Positions 1 to 8,130 of a stretch of 64,000 bases of DNA are shown in pieces. How positions within the stretch are numbered: position 1 is the stretch's first letter; every line of letters begins with the position of its first letter. This DNA is from CAWKDG01 sp963848355 (GTDB lineage: Bacteria; Actinomycetota; Acidimicrobiia; Acidimicrobiales; UBA8190), in the NCBI GenBank assembly GCA_963848355.1, contig CAWKDG010000012.1, positions 1,054,001 through 1,118,000 on the forward strand, read 5' to 3'. The notes beneath the pieces are model-generated. The model saw only the letters and a list, made by a program, of their open reading frames with translations. It was not told the DNA's origin and ran no database searches. The position numbers and the translations under genes are program-made.

Positions 1-179
1 AGGAACTCGCTCGGAGGGAAGGCGCCTCGACCATCGGGCTGAACGTCTTTGGCCACAACCAGGTGGCGCGCAGTCTCTACTCCTCGCTCGGGTTCCGGGA
101 GACGGCAGTGCAGATGCGCAAGGACCTCTCGTCCGTCACCGTCGAGCGTCGGGCGGGAGCGGCGATCGACCGGGGCTGA
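1..179 (+). CDS. GNAT family N-acetyltransferase, C-terminal end (partial)
   Basis: The window opens inside this gene; reading from base 3 gives about 58 codons to a TGA at 177-179. The visible part contains the typical end of a GNAT fold: GLNVFGHNQVARSLYSSLGF, i.e. the beta5 strand followed by the N-x-x-A-x-x-L-Y-x-x-x-G-F motif that packs against acetyl-CoA, then a last beta strand and a basic tail. GNAT enzymes move an acetyl group from acetyl-CoA to an amine; the substrate cannot be told from the C-terminus. It converges on the nitronate monooxygenase gene, with only 4 bases between the two stops. Confidence 0.8.
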   Translation, partial: ELARREGASTIGLNVFGHNQVARSLYSSLGFRETAVQMRKDLSSVTVERRAGAAIDRG

Positions 180-183
180 CGGT

Positions 184-1155
184 TCAGCAGCGGTGCCCCC
201 AGACGGCGAGGAGAGATGCGGCGCCGGACACGAGGTCATCGACGACGGCCGCGGCGGGACGGACGGCCGTCACCAGTCCGACGCCTTGGCCGGCATCGAC
301 GACGGCCGCGTGCGCGTCCGTCTCCTCGATCGCTCTGGCCAGGGCCGTCCGGGCCCCGGCGTCGGTGGCCAGATCGTCCTCGCTCCCGCCCCACTGATCG
401 GTGAGGTCGTTACGCAGGACGCGTTCGTCGTAGCGCGCCGGCCACGGATACCCGAGGGCAAGGTCGAAGACCCCGGTGCAGGCCGTGTCCCCGCTCCCGG
501 CCTCCACCATCAGGGCACGCACGGTGTCGGTGGCCAGCGACTCCGGACAGGTGGCGAAGGGTGTTCCGAGCCACGCCCCGGCGGCGCCGGCGGCCAGGAC
601 GGCGGCCAACCCCCGGGACGTGGCCACTCCCCCGGCGGCGAGCACGGGAACGGACACGGCGTCCAGCACCTCTTGAAGAAGCACCAGTGTGCCCGTCCGG
701 TGCTCGCCGTGACCCCCGCCTTCGCTCCCGCGCGCCACCAGGATCTCGACGCCGGCGTCGACGGCCCGCCGGGCCGTCTCCACGTCGTAGACCTGGGTGG
801 CGGTGGTGACGCCCGCATCGCGGACCTGCTCGGCCCACGACCACCCGTCGCCGAAACTGACCGAGATCAGGACCGGCCCGCTGTCGATGGCGGCGTCGAG
901 AAGCCCGGGCTCGCGCTCGAGAGCCCAGGCGATGAGCCCGACACCGAAACGGCGGTCACCGTCACGCGGTATCGCCGTCTGGTGGCGGAGGAAGGCGACC
1001 GTCCCGGCGCTGCCGACCCCGACCATCCCGAGGCCGCCGGCCTTCGTTACGGCACTGGCCAGAGCGCCACCGGCGACGCCGCCCATGGGCGCGTTGAGAA
1101 TGGGGACGTCGAGGCCGAACGATCTCGACCAGTCGGTCCACACGCTCTGCGTCAT
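184..1155 (-). CDS. Nitronate monooxygenase / 2-nitropropane dioxygenase family flavoprotein
   Basis: A 323-residue FMN-dependent TIM-barrel protein. The N-terminus (PILNAPMGGVAGGALASAV), the central ARGSEGGGHGEHRTG loop and the phosphate-binding AGGVATSRGLAAVLAAGA segment followed by GTPFATCPES are family hallmarks. Members oxidise alkyl nitronates such as propionate 3-nitronate to the carbonyl compound and nitrite; others are enoyl reductase-like, so the substrate is uncertain. The ATG (1153-1155) overlaps the metX stop in an ATGA, so the gene is probably translationally coupled as the third gene of the metY-metX operon. The link to methionine synthesis is positional only; a detoxifying role is inference. 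Confidence 0.85.
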   Translation of the reverse strand: MTQSVWTDWSRSFGLDVPILNAPMGGVAGGALASAVTKAGGLGMVGVGSAGTVAFLRHQTAIPRDGDRRFGVGLIAWALEREPGLLDAAIDSGPVLISVSFGDGWSWAEQVRDAGVTTATQVYDVETARRAVDAGVEILVARGSEGGGHGEHRTGTLVLLQEVLDAVSVPVLAAGGVATSRGLAAVLAAGAAGAWLGTPFATCPESLATDTVRALMVEAGSGDTACTGVFDLALGYPWPARYDERVLRNDLTDQWGGSEDDLATDAGARTALARAIEETDAHAAVVDAGQGVGLVTAVRPAAAVVDDLVSGAASLLAVWGHRC

Positions 1156-2285
1156 CGGGTCAGGGCGCTCTGCACCATGGCCCCGACCTGTTCGACCTCC
1201 AGGAGGAACCCGTCGTGGCCGAAGGCGGAGTCGATGACGACGACCTCGGTCCCTCCGGGAAGCAGGGCGGCCAGCTCGCGCTGGAGCTCGAGCGGGTAGA
1301 GCCGGTCCGTCGTGATCCCGGCCACCGTCACTGCCGCGCTGACCCCGGCCAGCGCCCGGGCCAGGCCACCGCGCCCCCGGCCGACGTCGTGGCTGTTCAT
1401 CGCTTCGCTCAGCACGATGTACGAGTTGGGGTCGAAGCGACCGGCCAGCTTGTCGCCGTGGTGCTCCAGGTAGGACTCGATGGCGTAGCGCCCGCCCTTC
1501 AAGGGGTCCTCCGCCTCCTGGGGACGGCGGCCGAACCTGGCCTGGAACTCGTCGCGTGTCCGGTACGTCACCTGCCCGATCCCGCGGGCGATGGCCATCC
1601 CGTCCACCGGCCGCGCCCCCGTGCCGTAGTAGTCGCCGCCGGCGAATCCCGGGTCGGCCCGGATGGCCCGGACCTGCAACGAGCACAACGCGATCTGGTC
1701 GGCGGTGGCCGCGGCCCCGGCGGCGAGGACGACGGCCCGGCCCACCCGGCCGGGATGACCGACGCACCACTCGAGAGCCCGCATCCCGCCCATCGAGCCG
1801 CCGACGACGCCGGCCCACCTCTCGATGCCCAGGGCATCGGCCACCGCCACCTCGGCCGCCACCTGGTCGCGCACGGTCACGAGCGGGAAGCGCGACCCGT
1901 AGGGGGTGCCGGCCGGATCGGGCGACGCCGGCCCCGTCGTTCCCTGACACCCACCGAGTACGTTCGGACACACCACGAAGAAGCGCTCGGTGTCGATCGG
2001 GGCGCCGGGCCCGATCATCCCCTCCCACCACCCCTTCGTCGGGTGGCCCGGCCCGGCGGCGCCGACGGCGTGCGAATCCCCGCTCAGCGCGTGGAGGACG
2101 AGGACGGCATTGCCGGCGCCGGCGTCCAGTTCCCCCCACGTCTCGTAGGCGACGGTGACCTCCGGCAGTGATCCCCCGCCCTCGAGCGCCACGCCCGCGG
2201 TGTCATGGCCGCCCACCACCACGAACCTCCGCCCACCCGGAGGGTCACCGGGTGACCAGACGCCGGGGAGCGCGGCGGGCGTCAC
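1152..2285 (-). CDS. metX: Homoserine O-acetyltransferase
   Basis: Transfers an acetyl group from acetyl-CoA to homoserine, giving the O-acetylhomoserine used by the neighbouring MetY to make homocysteine. The 377-residue protein is an alpha/beta hydrolase-fold acyltransferase of normal length: LHALSGDSH near residues 64-72, nucleophile elbow GGSMGG with Ser about 164, then TTDRLYP (catalytic Asp) and FGHDGFL (catalytic His) near the C-terminus. The long GCQGTTGPASPDPAGTPYG loop is also typical. The start is a GTG at 2283-2285 overlapping the metY TGA (GTGA); there is no competing start, and this fits coupling within the operon. Acetyl rather than succinyl specificity is inferred from the family. 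Confidence 0.95.
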   Translation of the reverse strand: MTPAALPGVWSPGDPPGGRRFVVVGGHDTAGVALEGGGSLPEVTVAYETWGELDAGAGNAVLVLHALSGDSHAVGAAGPGHPTKGWWEGMIGPGAPIDTERFFVVCPNVLGGCQGTTGPASPDPAGTPYGSRFPLVTVRDQVAAEVAVADALGIERWAGVVGGSMGGMRALEWCVGHPGRVGRAVVLAAGAAATADQIALCSLQVRAIRADPGFAGGDYYGTGARPVDGMAIARGIGQVTYRTRDEFQARFGRRPQEAEDPLKGGRYAIESYLEHHGDKLAGRFDPNSYIVLSEAMNSHDVGRGRGGLARALAGVSAAVTVAGITTDRLYPLELQRELAALLPGGTEVVVIDSAFGHDGFLLEVEQVGAMVQSALTR

Positions 2286-3580
2286 GCTCCCTTGGCGGCG
2301 CGGAACCCGGCCTCCAGGTCGGCCAGGATGTCGTCGATCGACTCGAGCCCGACCGAGAGACGGACGAGGTCGGGGGTCACGCCCGTCGTCACCTGCTCGG
2401 CCTCGGTCAGCTGCGAGTGCGTCGTCGACGCCGGGTGGATGGCCAGGCTGCGGACGTCGCCCACGTTGGCCAGGTGGCTGTGGAGCTCGAGGCCCTCGAT
2501 GAACCTCCGGCCCGCGTCGGCCCCGCCGGCGATCCCGAAGGCGATGATGGAGCCGCCGCCCTTGGGCAGGTAGCGCTCCTGACGCTCGTGCCACGGGCTC
2601 GAGGCCAGTCCCGGGTACGTCACCCACCCCACCTCGTCGCGCGCCTCGAGCCACCGGGCCACGGCCGTGGCGTTCTGCACGTGGCGCTCCATCCGCAGGC
2701 TGAGGGTCTCGAGCCCCTGCAGGAACAGAAATGAATTGAGAGGGGCGATGGCCGGTCCGATGTCGCGCAGGTACTGCAGCCGCGCCTTCAGGACGAACCG
2801 GGCCGGGAACAGAGCCTCGGGAAGCTGGCCGAACACGAGCCCGTGGTAGCTCGGGTCGGGCTCGGTGAAGGCGGGGAAGCGACCGCTGCCCTCGTAGTCG
2901 AAGGTCCCCCCGTCCACGATCACGCCCCCGATCGACGTCCCGTGGCCCCCGATGAACTTCGTCGCCGAGTGGACCACGATGTCGGCCCCGTGCAGCAGCG
3001 GCTGGCACAGATACGGCGTCGCCAACGTGTTGTCGAGCATCAGCGGGATCTTGTTCTCGTGGGCGATCGCCGACACCCCCTCGAAGTCGAGCACGTCGCC
3101 CTTCGGGTTCCCGAGCGTCTCGGCGTAGAAGACCTTCGTCTCCGGCCGCACCGCGGCGCGCCAGGCGTCGAGATCGTCGGGGTCGTCCACGAAGGTCACC
3201 TCGGTCCCGAACTTCGGCAGCGTGTAGTGCAGGAGGTTGTACGTCCCGCCGTACAACGAGGCCGAGGAGACGATGTGGCCCCCGTTCTCGGCCAGGTTCA
3301 TGAGGGCGATGGTCTCGGCCGCCTGACCACTGGCCACGGCCAGAGCGGCCACCCCTCCTTCGAGCGACGCCATCCTCTCCTCGAACACCGCCTGGGTCGG
3401 GTTCATGATGCGCGTGTAGATGTTCCCCAGCTCGGCCAGGCCGAAGAGAGCGGCGGCGTGGGCCGTGTCCCGGAAGGTGTAGCTGGTGGTCTGGTAGATC
3501 GGCACGGCCCGGGCCCCGGTGGTGGGGTCGGGTGCGGCACCCGCATGGATCTGCCTGGTCTCGAAGCCCCAATCGGACAT
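2282..3580 (-). CDS. metY: O-acetylhomoserine sulfhydrylase (PLP-dependent)
   Basis: Forms homocysteine from O-acetylhomoserine and sulfide with pyridoxal phosphate. The 432-residue protein belongs to the Cys/Met metabolism PLP family: YTRIMNPTQAVFEERMA substrate/PLP loop near residue 54, SASLYGGTYNLL near 107, cofactor Asp in MLDNTLATPYL near 183, and the Schiff-base lysine in HSATKFIGGHG (about Lys208). The ATG at 3580 is chosen over an upstream in-frame ATG at 3625 because AGGGAGG lies 7-8 bases before it. It is the first gene of the metY-metX-nitronate monooxygenase operon and has its own promoter just upstream. Confidence 0.95.
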   Translation of the reverse strand: MSDWGFETRQIHAGAAPDPTTGARAVPIYQTTSYTFRDTAHAAALFGLAELGNIYTRIMNPTQAVFEERMASLEGGVAALAVASGQAAETIALMNLAENGGHIVSSASLYGGTYNLLHYTLPKFGTEVTFVDDPDDLDAWRAAVRPETKVFYAETLGNPKGDVLDFEGVSAIAHENKIPLMLDNTLATPYLCQPLLHGADIVVHSATKFIGGHGTSIGGVIVDGGTFDYEGSGRFPAFTEPDPSYHGLVFGQLPEALFPARFVLKARLQYLRDIGPAIAPLNSFLFLQGLETLSLRMERHVQNATAVARWLEARDEVGWVTYPGLASSPWHERQERYLPKGGGSIIAFGIAGGADAGRRFIEGLELHSHLANVGDVRSLAIHPASTTHSQLTEAEQVTTGVTPDLVRLSVGLESIDDILADLEAGFRAAKGA

Positions 3581-3649
3581 GGCGTCGCCTCCCTGACTCG
3601 GTCCCCCCGGGTGGCTCCCCGGCACGGGGACGTCGCGCTGCGGGGCCCC

Positions 3650-3678
3650 ATCCTTTCAATCCCGACCTATCTAGTCAA
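3650..3678 (-). promoter_or_regulatory. Predicted sigma70-type promoter of metY
   Basis: On the minus strand TTGACT (3673-3678) and AAGGAT (3650-3655) are separated by 17 bases. A start of transcription near 3643 would give a leader of about 60 bases before the metY ATG. That leader holds one small GC hairpin but nothing resembling a SAM riboswitch. Confidence 0.5.
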
Positions 3679-3758
3679 CTTCTCTGTCCTCACGTCGAGT
3701 TCTCCGTGTCCTCACCCGGCAGGGGGCTAGCCCCAGGCCGAGAGGCCCGGTAGCGGCA

Positions 3759-3787
3759 TTCTCAACCTGCCTTCCGTTTCGTACGGT
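3759..3787 (+). promoter_or_regulatory. Predicted leaderless promoter of the leader-peptide/two-component operon
   Basis: TTCTCA (3759-3764), 17 bases, then TACGGT (3782-3787); the ATG of the small upstream ORF starts 7 bases after the -10 box, so transcription would begin at or next to the start codon. The same TACGGT-N7-start arrangement recurs before the reductoisomerase homologue at 50119. Confidence 0.5.
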
Positions 3788-3794
3788 GGGATCC

Positions 3795-3860
3795 ATGACC
3801 ACCGCCTTCCCACCGTTCGCTCCCGCCGCTCTCGCGTCGATCGCCCGCCGTGACGCATGA
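3795..3860 (+). CDS. Possible 21-residue leader peptide overlapping the sensor kinase start
   Basis: ATG at 3795 opens 21 codons (MTTAFPPFAPAALASIARRD plus Ala) and stops with TGA at 3858-3860. The stop overlaps the kinase ATG at 3857 in an ATGA, the usual sign of translational coupling. No Shine-Dalgarno sequence is present, but a -10-like TACGGT sits 7 bases upstream, so it would be translated leaderlessly. Its purpose may simply be to deliver ribosomes to the kinase start, which also lacks a ribosome-binding site; an attenuator role cannot be excluded. I know of no homologue. The overlap and promoter are visible; that it is translated is inference. Confidence 0.45.
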   Translation: MTTAFPPFAPAALASIARRDA

Positions 3861-5260
3861 TGGCGGGGGACGATGTCAGCGGGGTCCGGCTCCAGTTCCG
3901 GCTGGGAGGCAGTGAGAAGGTGATCCTCGTCTCCGAAGCCCGTGTGGAGCAGCTGCGCCGGATCATCCGCACCATCGGGGACGAGCCTTTCGACCGGCGG
4001 ACGTGGTCCGAGCTCCTCTTCTTCGTCCTCAGCGTTCCGCTGGCGGCGGTCGGCACGGCCTTCATCGTTCTCACCCTGTCCGCCGGCTTCGCGCTGGCCG
4101 TCACCTTCGTCGGCCTGATCATCGTGGCCGCCTCGCTCCGGGCGGCCCGGGGGATCGGCGGATTCCACCGCGCTCTGGCCCGCAGCCTGCTGGACGAGCA
4201 CATCGCGGAACCGCAGCCCTTCGTGGCCCGGCCCGGCTTCTTCGGCTGGCTGCAGACGGCGCTGCGCGATCCCATCGGGTGGCGGTCGGTGGCCTATTCG
4301 CTGCTCAAGATCCCCCTGGCCGTCTTCGGCGTGTGGTTCGCCTTCAGCGTCTGGGTCGACGCCTTCTTCTGCCTCCTCTTTCCCATCTGGGGCCGGACGT
4401 CGGGGCGCCCGCCGGAGTTCGGCATCATCGTCAACGTGTTCCAGCCGGGCTTCCTGTCGGCGGGAACGTCGGGGTTCTTCCACGGACTGTTCGTCTTCGT
4501 CACCGGTGTCATCCTCGTCTTCGTGGCGCCGTGGCCCATGCGGGCCGTCGTCTACATCGACCGTCGGCTCATGCGCGTCCTGCTCGGCCCCGACGCCATG
4601 ACGGCCCGGGTGCGGACCCTCGAGCACGCCCGGGCCCAGACCCTCGACACGTCGGCCGCCACCCTCCGCCGGATCGAGCGCGACCTGCACGACGGGACCC
4701 AGGCCCAGCTGGTGGCCGTGGCCATGCGCCTGGGCCAGGTCAAGGAGAAACTGGCCGAACCGGCCGACGGCCTCGACCTCGACCAGGTGCGCCAGCTGGT
4801 CGACGACGCCCACAAGGGGGCCAAGGAGGCCATCGTCGAGCTGCGCGATCTGGCCCGCGGCATCCATCCCCCCGCCCTCGACATCGGCCTCGAGGGCGCC
4901 CTGTCGACGCTGGCGGCCCGCAGCACGGTGCCGGCCGATCTGACCGTCGCCCTCGTCGACCGTCCCACCCCCGCCATCGAAGCCATCGCCTACTTCTGCG
5001 TGGCCGAGCTCATGGCCAACATCGTCCAGCACGCCCACGCCTCGCGGGCCAGCATCAGCTGCGCCCAGCAGGGTCAGTGGTTGCGCCTCGTCGTCCGCGA
5101 CGACGGGCAGGGTGGCGCCCACCCGGCCCTCGTCGGGTCGGCGTCGAGCGGACTCTCGGGACTCACCGACCGGGTCCACGCCGTGGACGGTCGCCTCCAC
5201 ATCACCAGCCCGCCCGGTGGGCCCACCGTGATCACCGTCGATCTCCCCCTCCACGCCTAG
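3857..5260 (+). CDS. NarL/DesK-type sensor histidine kinase
   Basis: A 467-residue membrane histidine kinase. Residues about 50-95 form two membrane helices (LLFFVLSVPLAAVG, FALAVTFVGLIIVAA), and about 145-240 hold two more, in the pattern of the 'putative sensor' membrane domain. The HisKA_3 dimerisation helix carries ERDLHDGTQAQ with the phospho-accepting His278. The HATPase region shows AELMANIVQHAHAS (N box), RDDGQGG and GLSGLTDRVHAVDG. The signal is unknown. Start at 3857 rather than the adjacent ATG 3860 because it forms an ATGA overlap with the upstream small ORF. The response regulator follows with no gap, so the two form a cognate pair. Confidence 0.9.
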   Translation: MMAGDDVSGVRLQFRLGGSEKVILVSEARVEQLRRIIRTIGDEPFDRRTWSELLFFVLSVPLAAVGTAFIVLTLSAGFALAVTFVGLIIVAASLRAARGIGGFHRALARSLLDEHIAEPQPFVARPGFFGWLQTALRDPIGWRSVAYSLLKIPLAVFGVWFAFSVWVDAFFCLLFPIWGRTSGRPPEFGIIVNVFQPGFLSAGTSGFFHGLFVFVTGVILVFVAPWPMRAVVYIDRRLMRVLLGPDAMTARVRTLEHARAQTLDTSAATLRRIERDLHDGTQAQLVAVAMRLGQVKEKLAEPADGLDLDQVRQLVDDAHKGAKEAIVELRDLARGIHPPALDIGLEGALSTLAARSTVPADLTVALVDRPTPAIEAIAYFCVAELMANIVQHAHASRASISCAQQGQWLRLVVRDDGQGGAHPALVGSASSGLSGLTDRVHAVDGRLHITSPPGGPTVITVDLPLHA

Positions 5261-5917
5261 ATGTCCGACTCCATCCGCGTCGCCATCGCCGAGGACTCCG
5301 GCGTGTTGCGCGACGGGCTCGTCCAGCTGCTGGCCGACCGCGGCTTCGAGATCACGGCGTCGGTCAGCGACGCCGAAGCGCTCGGCGCCTCCATCGAGGG
5401 GGACTGTCCCGACGTCGCCGTCGTGGACATCCGCATGCCCCCCACCTTCACCGACGAGGGGCTGCGGGCCGCCATCGACCTGCGGCGCCGGCATCCCGGA
5501 CTGGGCATCCTGCTGTTCTCCCAGTACGTCGAGACGCGCTACGCCGCCGACCTGCTGGCCGACGACGCCGCCGGCATCGGCTACCTCCTGAAGGACCGGG
5601 TGGCCGACACGAGCGACTTCGTCGAGGCCCTCGTCCGCGTGGCCTCGGGCGGCACCGCCCTCGACCCCGAGGTGGTCACCCAGCTCCTCGGGGCCTCCCG
5701 GCGCACCGACTCCATCTCCAGGCTGAGCACCCGGGAGCGGGAAGTGCTCTCTCTCATGGCCGAGGGCCGCTCCAACGCCGCCATCGCCACGGCGCTGGTC
5801 ATCTCCGAGGGCGCCGTGGAGAAACACGTGGCCAACATCTTCACCAAGCTCGACCTGCCCGTCTCGCAGACCGACCACCGCCGCGTCCTCGCCGTCCTGC
5901 GCTTCCTCGACTCCTGA
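5261..5917 (+). CDS. LuxR/NarL family response regulator
   Basis: A 218-residue two-domain regulator. The receiver domain (about 1-125) has the acidic pair Glu11/Asp12, phospho-acceptor Asp56 in VVDIRMP and Lys in LLKDRV. The C-terminal LuxR helix-turn-helix (about 150-212) reads LSTREREVLSLMAEGRSN through AVEKHVANIFTKL. It starts on the base after the kinase stop, so its partner is that kinase. Targets are unknown; the secreted-protein gene 80 bases downstream is a candidate by position only. Confidence 0.93.
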   Translation: MSDSIRVAIAEDSGVLRDGLVQLLADRGFEITASVSDAEALGASIEGDCPDVAVVDIRMPPTFTDEGLRAAIDLRRRHPGLGILLFSQYVETRYAADLLADDAAGIGYLLKDRVADTSDFVEALVRVASGGTALDPEVVTQLLGASRRTDSISRLSTREREVLSLMAEGRSNAAIATALVISEGAVEKHVANIFTKLDLPVSQTDHRRVLAVLRFLDS

Positions 5918-5996
5918 GAGGCGGGAACGAGGACGCACTAACCTCACCGCAGGGGTCGGGCCCGAGGAATCGAGCCCCGCGGACAGGGAGGGCACT

Positions 5997-7781
5997 GTGC
6001 GGACTTCTCGAACTCCTGGTCTCGTTCGGCGGTTGAGCGTCACGATGGTCGTCGCCTGCACCGGTCTGACGTTGACGGGCATCACGAGCTCCGCCTGGGG
6101 ACCGGCGGTGGCATCGGCCGCACCGGTCAACGTGACCACGTTCACCCCGACCCTCACCCGGGTGGGCACCGTCGATCTCTCCACGCTCCAGGTGCCGACC
6201 ACGAGCGTGGCCATGGCGCCCCAGGACACGGCGCCGGCCGTCAACCGGGCGGCTCCGGCCCCCCGCATCGCCGACCCGCAGGCCGTGGCCCACCGGCCGG
6301 CGGGCCATGCGGCGACGACACCGGCCGCCACCACCGACCCCGTCACCACGCAGAACGTCAGCCGGGAAAGTGGCTTCGACGCCTTGACCGGCCCCGACCA
6401 GGCCGTGGCGAACGGAGGACAGGATCTCGAGCCGCCGGACCAGGGTCTGTGCGTCGGTGGGGGCTACGTCACCGAATTCATCAACAACGCCCTCACCGTC
6501 TACCAGCCCGACGGTGTCCAGGTCCTCCCCGTGATCCCGTCGTACGCCATCTTCAAGCAGTCGTCCACGGCGTTCTTCTCCGATCCCCGCTGCTACTACG
6601 ACGCACCGACCGAGCGATGGTTCCTCCAGGAGTTCATCGTGGGCACGGTGGGCAAGAACGGACAGTCCACCTCGCCCAGCCTCCAGTTCCTGGCCGTCAG
6701 CGACACGTCCGACCCGACCGGCTCGTATTCCATCTGGTCCATCGTCACGACGGACGCCTCCACCGCCGGCTGTCCCTGCTTCGGCGACTACGACCAGATC
6801 GGCGCCGATGACAACGGGATCTACATCGCCACCGATGAGTTCCCCATCGCCGGGAACGGCTACAACGGGGTCGTCCTCTATGCGCTGTCGAAGGAGCTCA
6901 TCGAGACCTTCTCCTCGACCGGCATCCCGCCTGTGGTCTTCGGGTACCGGATCACCCAGGACTACTTCGGCCAGCCGTACGCCCTGTCCCCGACCGAAAC
7001 ACCGCAGGGAGGTCGCTTTGCGACCAACACGGAGTACTTCGTCGAATCCAACGGCAACGCGGGCTCCGATGACCATCTGGCGGTGTACGCGCTGAACGAC
7101 ACGTCCCTGCTGGCGGTTCCCGCTCCCCCGAATCTCTACCGGACCGAGGTGACCAGCGAAGCGTACGCAGAGCCGTTCGACGCCAAGCAGGAACCGGGGC
7201 CGCGACCGCTGGGAGCGTCCGTCCAGGATCCCGAAGGGCAGATCCAGACCGACTTCGACGCCGTCATGCAGACGACGTACCTGAAGGGCCACATCTACGG
7301 TGAGCTCAACACCGCTCTGACGAGCGGGCGCGACGCGGCAGCCTGGTTCGTCCTGACACCGAAGCTGGCCCACTCGTCGCTCAGCACCACCCTCGCCCGA
7401 CAGGGCTACATCGCCCCGCAAGGAGTGAGTGTCCTCTATCCGATCACGGCGATCAACGACCACGGGGACGGCTACATGGCCTTCGCCGTCTCCGGTCCCA
7501 CCACCTATCCGAGCGCCGCCTACGTCACCTACGGTCCGGCCGGACCGACGGGCCCCGTCCGTATCGCCGCGGCGGGAGCGGCACCCGAGGACGGCTTCAC
7601 CTGCTACGCCGCCTTCGTCGGTCCGACATACGGCGGATGTCGATGGGGTGACTATTCGATGGGAGTGGCGAGCGGTGGGCACATCTTCATGGCGACCGAG
7701 ATCGTCCCCCCCGGTAGCCGGGACTACCTCACCAACTTCGGCACCTACATCTGGAACGCCCCGGCCCCGCCGGCTGGGTAA
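5997..7781 (+). CDS. Large secreted protein of unknown function
   Basis: A 594-residue protein with a clear export signal: basic start (RTPGLVRR), a hydrophobic stretch MVVACTGLTLTGI and a likely cleavage after VASA near residue 42. A Pro/Ala/Thr-rich segment (about 45-120) leads into a domain beginning SRESGFDALTGPDQAVANGG. The remainder has repeated aromatic-rich motifs and three cysteine pairs (LCVGGG/RCYYD, GCPCFG, TCYAAF/GGCRWGDYSM), suggesting disulfides outside the cell. The GTG start is supported by AGGGAGGG 7 bases upstream. I do not recognise an enzymatic signature; the regularly spaced blades (FLAVSDTSDPTGSY, WGDYSMGVASGGHIFM) would suit a beta-propeller. It is preceded by the two-component system in the same orientation. 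Confidence 0.75.
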   Translation: MRTSRTPGLVRRLSVTMVVACTGLTLTGITSSAWGPAVASAAPVNVTTFTPTLTRVGTVDLSTLQVPTTSVAMAPQDTAPAVNRAAPAPRIADPQAVAHRPAGHAATTPAATTDPVTTQNVSRESGFDALTGPDQAVANGGQDLEPPDQGLCVGGGYVTEFINNALTVYQPDGVQVLPVIPSYAIFKQSSTAFFSDPRCYYDAPTERWFLQEFIVGTVGKNGQSTSPSLQFLAVSDTSDPTGSYSIWSIVTTDASTAGCPCFGDYDQIGADDNGIYIATDEFPIAGNGYNGVVLYALSKELIETFSSTGIPPVVFGYRITQDYFGQPYALSPTETPQGGRFATNTEYFVESNGNAGSDDHLAVYALNDTSLLAVPAPPNLYRTEVTSEAYAEPFDAKQEPGPRPLGASVQDPEGQIQTDFDAVMQTTYLKGHIYGELNTALTSGRDAAAWFVLTPKLAHSSLSTTLARQGYIAPQGVSVLYPITAINDHGDGYMAFAVSGPTTYPSAAYVTYGPAGPTGPVRIAAAGAAPEDGFTCYAAFVGPTYGGCRWGDYSMGVASGGHIFMATEIVPPGSRDYLTNFGTYIWNAPAPPAG

Positions 7782-8130
7782 CCAGTCCCACCCGGGGCGC
7801 TGAGCACCCGGGAATTCCACTTACCTGTCTCCCGGGCCGACCGCCGCTCCGCGGAAACACACGTGTTCCCGGCTTCTCGACGATGTCTTCAATTCCGACT
7901 CGGTCGGAGCTCGTGTCGAGATCCCAGCGGACGGTGAACCTCTGAACGCGCCGCGACCGATCTCTGTTCCAGGGCTACGAACAGTAAGGATCCACTCACA
8001 CGATGGGGACCGGAACTCATCGTTCGGGTTCATGCGACAACGCCCAGGGACTCATCATTCGTGACGATGGTGCACGCAAACTCCTCCGTTGAAGATGGCG
8101 CGTCAGAGGACAGACAAAGGAGCGCCTGTC
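7782..8130. other. Intergenic region with a GC hairpin
   Basis: No convincing gene. CCCGGG at 7791-7796 is repeated at 7807-7812, giving a 6-bp stem with a 10-base loop just after the secreted-protein stop, a possible terminator without a T tract. The rest is less GC-rich than its surroundings and probably carries the promoter of the next gene, but I cannot point to convincing boxes. Confidence 0.4.

Noticed and set aside
3723..3734. Perfect palindrome GGGGCTAGCCCC between metY and the kinase.
   Set aside because: It falls upstream of both predicted promoters by more than 20 bases, and short GC palindromes are frequent in this genome; no clear role.
3581..3800. SAM riboswitch (SAM-IV type) upstream of metY; the minus strand begins GGTCATGGATCCCACCG, loosely like the SAM-IV start.
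   Set aside because: The conserved core and pseudoknot could not be aligned, and the best promoter lies downstream of the candidate, leaving it outside the transcript.
5841..7820. A 659-codon open frame on the minus strand opposite the regulator and secreted protein.
   Set aside because: It is the mirror of a GC-rich coding region; its translation is low in complexity and has no recognisable domain, whereas the plus strand has signal peptide and ribosome-binding site.
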